A stretch of 64,000 nt of DNA from NCBI GenBank assembly GCA_019359175.1, contig JAHHHU010000008.1, forward strand, positions 1-64,000. The letters are read 5' to 3'. The notes beneath the pieces are model-generated. The model saw only the letters and a list, made by a program, of their open reading frames with translations, was not told where the DNA came from and ran no database searches. How positions within the stretch are numbered: position 1 is the stretch's first letter; each line of letters begins with the position of its first letter. Shown piece by piece: positions 61,331 through 64,000 of this stretch. Made by a program: the position numbers and the translations under genes. The DNA is from Phormidium tanganyikae FI6-MK23 (lineage in GTDB: Bacteria; Cyanobacteriota; Cyanobacteriia; Leptolyngbyales; Leptolyngbyaceae).

Positions 61331-62131
61331 TTAGAATTCCCGCCGCGAGAAAATCAGCGACGCGATCGACAACGTAAATGCAATGTAAAACAGCGCATAC
61401 AGCACGCTACTGAGTAAAATTTGCGATGATGGAATCAAGTTGTAGACGGCCTGATTTTTTAGATCCAACCGCGCTAGATCCGGTAGAACCAAATACAGCC
61501 CTTGCGTAGCGGCTTCGATCGGGGGATTTTTAGTCAGTCTACCAAATTTCACAATATCTTGACTAAGTTGCCCCATCAGATAAACGCCGAATGTTAGCGA
61601 CATGGCTAGTAGAGAGCTTGTGAAAACGCTAAATAGAATCGCGATCGCACTCACAAGCGATAATTGCAGCAGCAGAAATCCAGACGAAATTAGAAGATTT
61701 GGCAGCGAGAATGGAATCTTGAGAGCGAATAGAAGTGCGATCGCAATTGCAGTCATTGCTGTAACCAAAACTGCCAATACTGCTGACAACCCCCAATGCT
61801 TACCAATAATGAACTCTGCGCGAGTGACAGGTTTTGCTATCAGAACAAAAACGGTGCGCTTTTCGATCTCCTTGTTGACCAAACTTGTACCGATAAAGAT
61901 CGAAATGATTAAACCCAATACAGGCATCGCAGCCAATGCAAGATCAAGCAGAATTTTATTCTCTGTTGCCGCTGCAATTTCGGGTAAAAGGCGACTTGCT
62001 AACATCAGTACGCCTGCGTAAAGTCCGATTAGGTACAGAATACGATCGCGAATCACTTCTCGAAACACATTCGACGCGATCGCCAAAATTCGCGTCACCG
62101 TTCCACCCATGGTATAAATCGCTTCACTCAT
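61331..62131 (-). CDS. fraE: ABC-2-type permease, filament integrity protein FraE
   Basis: 266 residues from ATG 62131, chosen because it starts at MSEAIYTMGGTVTRILAIAS. About six transmembrane segments in the ABC-2 arrangement (FREVIRDRILYLIGLYAGVL; FIGTSLVNKEIEKRTVFVLI; SLPNLLISSGFLLLQLSLV). In Anabaena fraE is third in the fraC-fraD-fraE operon and is needed for filament integrity and heterocyst maturation. The gene order fraC-fraD-fraE is kept here, which supports the name. Confidence 0.78.
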   Translation of the reverse strand: MSEAIYTMGGTVTRILAIASNVFREVIRDRILYLIGLYAGVLMLASRLLPEIAAATENKILLDLALAAMPVLGLIISIFIGTSLVNKEIEKRTVFVLIAKPVTRAEFIIGKHWGLSAVLAVLVTAMTAIAIALLFALKIPFSLPNLLISSGFLLLQLSLVSAIAILFSVFTSSLLAMSLTFGVYLMGQLSQDIVKFGRLTKNPPIEAATQGLYLVLPDLARLDLKNQAVYNLIPSSQILLSSVLYALFYIAFTLSIASLIFSRREF

Positions 62132-62185
62132 CGCTGTTGCTCCTTTGGGAAAACGCACTTTGGATTCCCCATTTTGCCCGAAGAA

Positions 62186-63229
62186 TTACGATCGAGTCGG
62201 TTCAATTTGTCTCGGTGGATCGATCGCGCCGCATTGCACGGTTCCGACGATTTGCGGACGGGCAGGAGCCGTTGCGGGGGGAGCCGGGGAATTGAAATTA
62301 AACTCCGAAGGCGTACCGGGTTTACGAGTTTGAGTAATGCGACAAGTGCGAGTGAGTTCGTAACCTTGCCGACGCGAATTGGGGCGATTCCAAAGGGCTT
62401 GAAGCTGCAAATCATAAGCTGAGGAAATGACCCGACCATTCAGCGTCCACAAATCTGCTTCTGTCGATCGCGGTAATTGATCTCGAACTTGCTGTCTTAA
62501 GCGCGGAACTTGCTGATCGAGTTGTTGGAGCCAGCGTTCTACTTGTCCCCAAGGTTTGCCTTCAAGTTCGGTACGGACATTCTGCGCGGCAAGGTTGAGA
62601 ATATCAGCTCCGCGTGATAAAGCTGCGGCTCGATCGAATCGCTGCGGCTGCCAAACAAAGGCACTGCGCGAGAAGTCTTCTGCCCGAAGCGCCGGATTTT
62701 GCGCGATCCAATCTTGAATCTGAAAGTAAAACTGAAACCAGCAGCTAATCACCAAATTGGCGAGCAGCACCAAAATAATATCTTGGCGTTTTGGCTTTGT
62801 GGGATTGCTATAAATGGGGCTTTTCGTATTTGGGTCAGATTTCACAAATTTTGGAGATGCCCAGATCAGCGCTGAGATCGGCGGCCAACTGATGAAAGCG
62901 GTTTGGGTCGGAACGGTTCTTCCTTCGATCGTGCCAAAGAGATAAACACACACTAGAGCACCAACGATCCAAGGGCCAAGAAATAATCCATAAGCAGTCA
63001 ATTTCTTTTTCACTGGCGGTTCGTAGACAAACCACCACACGCTTAGAATTAAAAATATCCAACCGAACGATGAAATAATCCGTTGAGCAACCTGCGGCGG
63101 CGGCGAGGTCGTCAGCGCTGCCACGATCACACTAAAAATACTGAGAAACAATAGAGTCTGCCAAGAGGCCCACTGCGGCGGCTTGACGCGATCTCGAACT
63201 TGCTTAAAAACTTGATTCATGAATGCCAT
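62186..63229 (-). CDS. fraD: Septal junction protein FraD
   Basis: 347 residues from ATG 63229 (ATG 63220 is an alternative). Five hydrophobic segments in the first 175 residues (TLLFLSIFSVIVAALTTSP; IISSFGWIFLILSVWWFVYE; FLGPWIVGALVCVYLFGTIE; LVLLANLVISCWFQFYFQI) precede an extracytoplasmic C-terminal half with helical QVERWLQQLDQQVPRLRQQV. Anabaena FraD (about 343 residues) has this topology and forms septal junctions for cell-cell exchange. It sits between fraC (12 bases) and fraE. Confidence 0.8.
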   Translation of the reverse strand: MAFMNQVFKQVRDRVKPPQWASWQTLLFLSIFSVIVAALTTSPPPQVAQRIISSFGWIFLILSVWWFVYEPPVKKKLTAYGLFLGPWIVGALVCVYLFGTIEGRTVPTQTAFISWPPISALIWASPKFVKSDPNTKSPIYSNPTKPKRQDIILVLLANLVISCWFQFYFQIQDWIAQNPALRAEDFSRSAFVWQPQRFDRAAALSRGADILNLAAQNVRTELEGKPWGQVERWLQQLDQQVPRLRQQVRDQLPRSTEADLWTLNGRVISSAYDLQLQALWNRPNSRRQGYELTRTCRITQTRKPGTPSEFNFNSPAPPATAPARPQIVGTVQCGAIDPPRQIEPTRS

Positions 63230-63241
63230 CGCTCGTGCCCC

Positions 63242-63775
63242 CTAAAACGTAACGGGCGGTTCTGAGAACGTCCGAATTGCAATAATTAATGTGATCGCGC
63301 TGAAACTCGCTGCATTTGCCAAAAGCACAGCCAATGCTCGGCTTGGCACATTTGAAAAGGGTTGTCGCTGTGCGTTTCTGCCTTGAAATTTAGTGCGATC
63401 GCGAACTTCGATCGTGGTTGGCTGCTTACCTTCGAGAATTAAATCCAGCCAGTTAAGGCTTTGAACCTTCACGATAAACGTTCCTAGAAATGTGAGAAAA
63501 GCTAATCCCACCAGCATCGGTGGATTGCTCGGCTCATCAAAGAAAATATAATTCGTTAATTGTTGCTGCCAAGGTTGAGGAAGCCAGGGTTCACTGACAA
63601 AAAACACAAACCAGCCAATCACCGTTGAGAGCAGATTTGCTGTAGACGCATATTGAATACTTGATTTTCGACCAATGAGCAAATATTTTTGCAGCACGAG
63701 CGATTCAACTGCGATCGCCAAAACAATAAACAGAAGCTGATATAAAATCGCACGCAGGGGCAACACATCCGACAT
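63242..63775 (-). CDS. fraC: Filament integrity protein FraC
   Basis: 177 residues, close to the 179 of Anabaena FraC. Three or four transmembrane segments (LYQLLFIVLAIAVESLVLQK; LLSTVIGWFVFFVSEPWLP; LVGLAFLTFLGTFIVKVQSL; SFSAITLIIAIRTFSEPPV) with the loop RTKFQGRNAQRQPFSNVP. FraC localises to septa and, with FraD and FraE, maintains filaments. It is the first gene of the operon, with ATG 63775 diverging from mtnP. Confidence 0.82.
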   Translation of the reverse strand: MSDVLPLRAILYQLLFIVLAIAVESLVLQKYLLIGRKSSIQYASTANLLSTVIGWFVFFVSEPWLPQPWQQQLTNYIFFDEPSNPPMLVGLAFLTFLGTFIVKVQSLNWLDLILEGKQPTTIEVRDRTKFQGRNAQRQPFSNVPSRALAVLLANAASFSAITLIIAIRTFSEPPVTF

Positions 63776-63928
63776 AATTCGATCTGCACCAATTCACACC
63801 CAAGATTGTAAGTGCAGTTGTTCGGGTTTGCATCAAAAAGATGTAGAGAAACTGAAGAAAAAGCAAACATTCCGCAGCGCAACCCAGAATAAAGAGCAAA
63901 ATGCGCCCAAGTTAGTTCTACAGTGCTT

Positions 63929-64000
63929 ATGTCTCAAATTAAAATCGGCATCATTGGCGGCAGCGGTCTTTACAAAATGGAAGCGCTCAAAGATGTAGAA
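63929..64000 (+). CDS. mtnP: S-methyl-5'-thioadenosine phosphorylase, 5' end only
   Basis: ATG 63929 begins MSQIKIGIIGGSGLYKMEAL, the N-terminal phosphate-binding strand and GGSGLY motif of MTA/purine phosphorylases. Only 24 codons fall inside the window, so the product is identified from the N-terminus alone. MtnP cleaves methylthioadenosine in methionine salvage. Divergent from the fraC operon. Confidence 0.75.
   Translation, partial: MSQIKIGIIGGSGLYKMEALKDVE

Noticed and set aside
1-64000. Frequent GCGATCGC octamers as regulatory sites
   Set aside because: They are the HIP1 pattern common in cyanobacterial genomes, not site-specific signals.
1-64000. tRNA or rRNA genes
   Set aside because: Gaps were read by eye for cloverleaf and rRNA-like sequence; none was seen.

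Overview
The window comes from a filamentous cyanobacterium, most likely of the Leptolyngbya / Oscillatoriales type. The octamer GCGATCGC and its core CGATCG (the HIP1 pattern) recur throughout. Cyanobacterial marker genes include psbY, ycf66, crtO, crtR, a CSP41-like epimerase, UPF0182 and TIGR02652 proteins, a cyanoexosortase with an HpsJ-like partner, and a fraC-fraD-fraE filament-integrity operon, which points to a chain-forming organism. No rRNA, tRNA, CRISPR array, transposase or phage gene was seen.

Region 1 (1-2.5 kb) is a small, decaying defence/toxin island. It holds C-terminal stubs of type I restriction subunits (hsdR', hsdM'), a MntA-HepT module whose hepT carries an in-frame TAG, scraps of a second MntA-HepT module, and a PIN-domain toxin with a damaged antitoxin. 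That last cassette lies between two near-identical 68-69 bp direct repeats.

Region 2 (2.5-17 kb): an ABC importer pair without a binding protein; a large phosphate-binding-protein/DUF4912 fusion; crtO ketolase and guanine deaminase; selO, a GNAT acetyltransferase and mnmE; a Uma2 nuclease-fold protein; a CSP41-like epimerase; Ycf66; an acetoacetate-decarboxylase-fold protein.

Region 3 (17-33 kb): an LmeA-like protein, two tandem TPR proteins, a universal stress protein, a PAP2 phosphatase, a Dps with an unusual ferroxidase residue, hemW, a membrane PIN/TRAM protein, a zinc-ribbon micro-gene interrupted by TAG, an inositol-phosphatase-family enzyme, a Crp/Fnr regulator with a CRP-type palindrome in front, an M61 peptidase, a second Uma2 protein, an S66 peptidase, a glycosyltransferase, a HEAT-repeat protein and a DMT transporter.

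Region 4 (33-48.5 kb): sppA, aroH, a holin-like membrane protein, crtR, a UPF0173 hydrolase, an Rrf2 regulator overlapping cobD, a DciA-like protein, a UPF0182 protein, the HpsJ-like/cyanoexosortase pair, a RodZ-like HTH protein, a pterin dehydratase, an MBL-fold protein, an S4 protein and an AI-2E transporter. Several strong palindromes sit in the gaps.

Region 5 (48.5-64 kb): an AAA ATPase with an atypical Walker B, a VOC protein, BrnT-BrnA next to a TIGR02652 gene, a gamma carbonic anhydrase, psbY, a flavin reductase, a PRC-barrel protein, rplU-rpmA, DUF2854, a thioredoxin-fold protein, glmM, DUF3177, a hybrid histidine kinase, fraE-fraD-fraC, and the first codons of mtnP at the right edge.

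Most of the window is ordinary chromosomal housekeeping with short convergent or divergent transcription units. The main oddities are the decayed toxin island, two TAG-interrupted genes whose downstream frames stay conserved, the Dps substitution, the AAA protein with a lost Walker B, the binding-protein/DUF4912 fusion, and a set of long intergenic palindromes. I did not find a clear previously undescribed multi-gene system.
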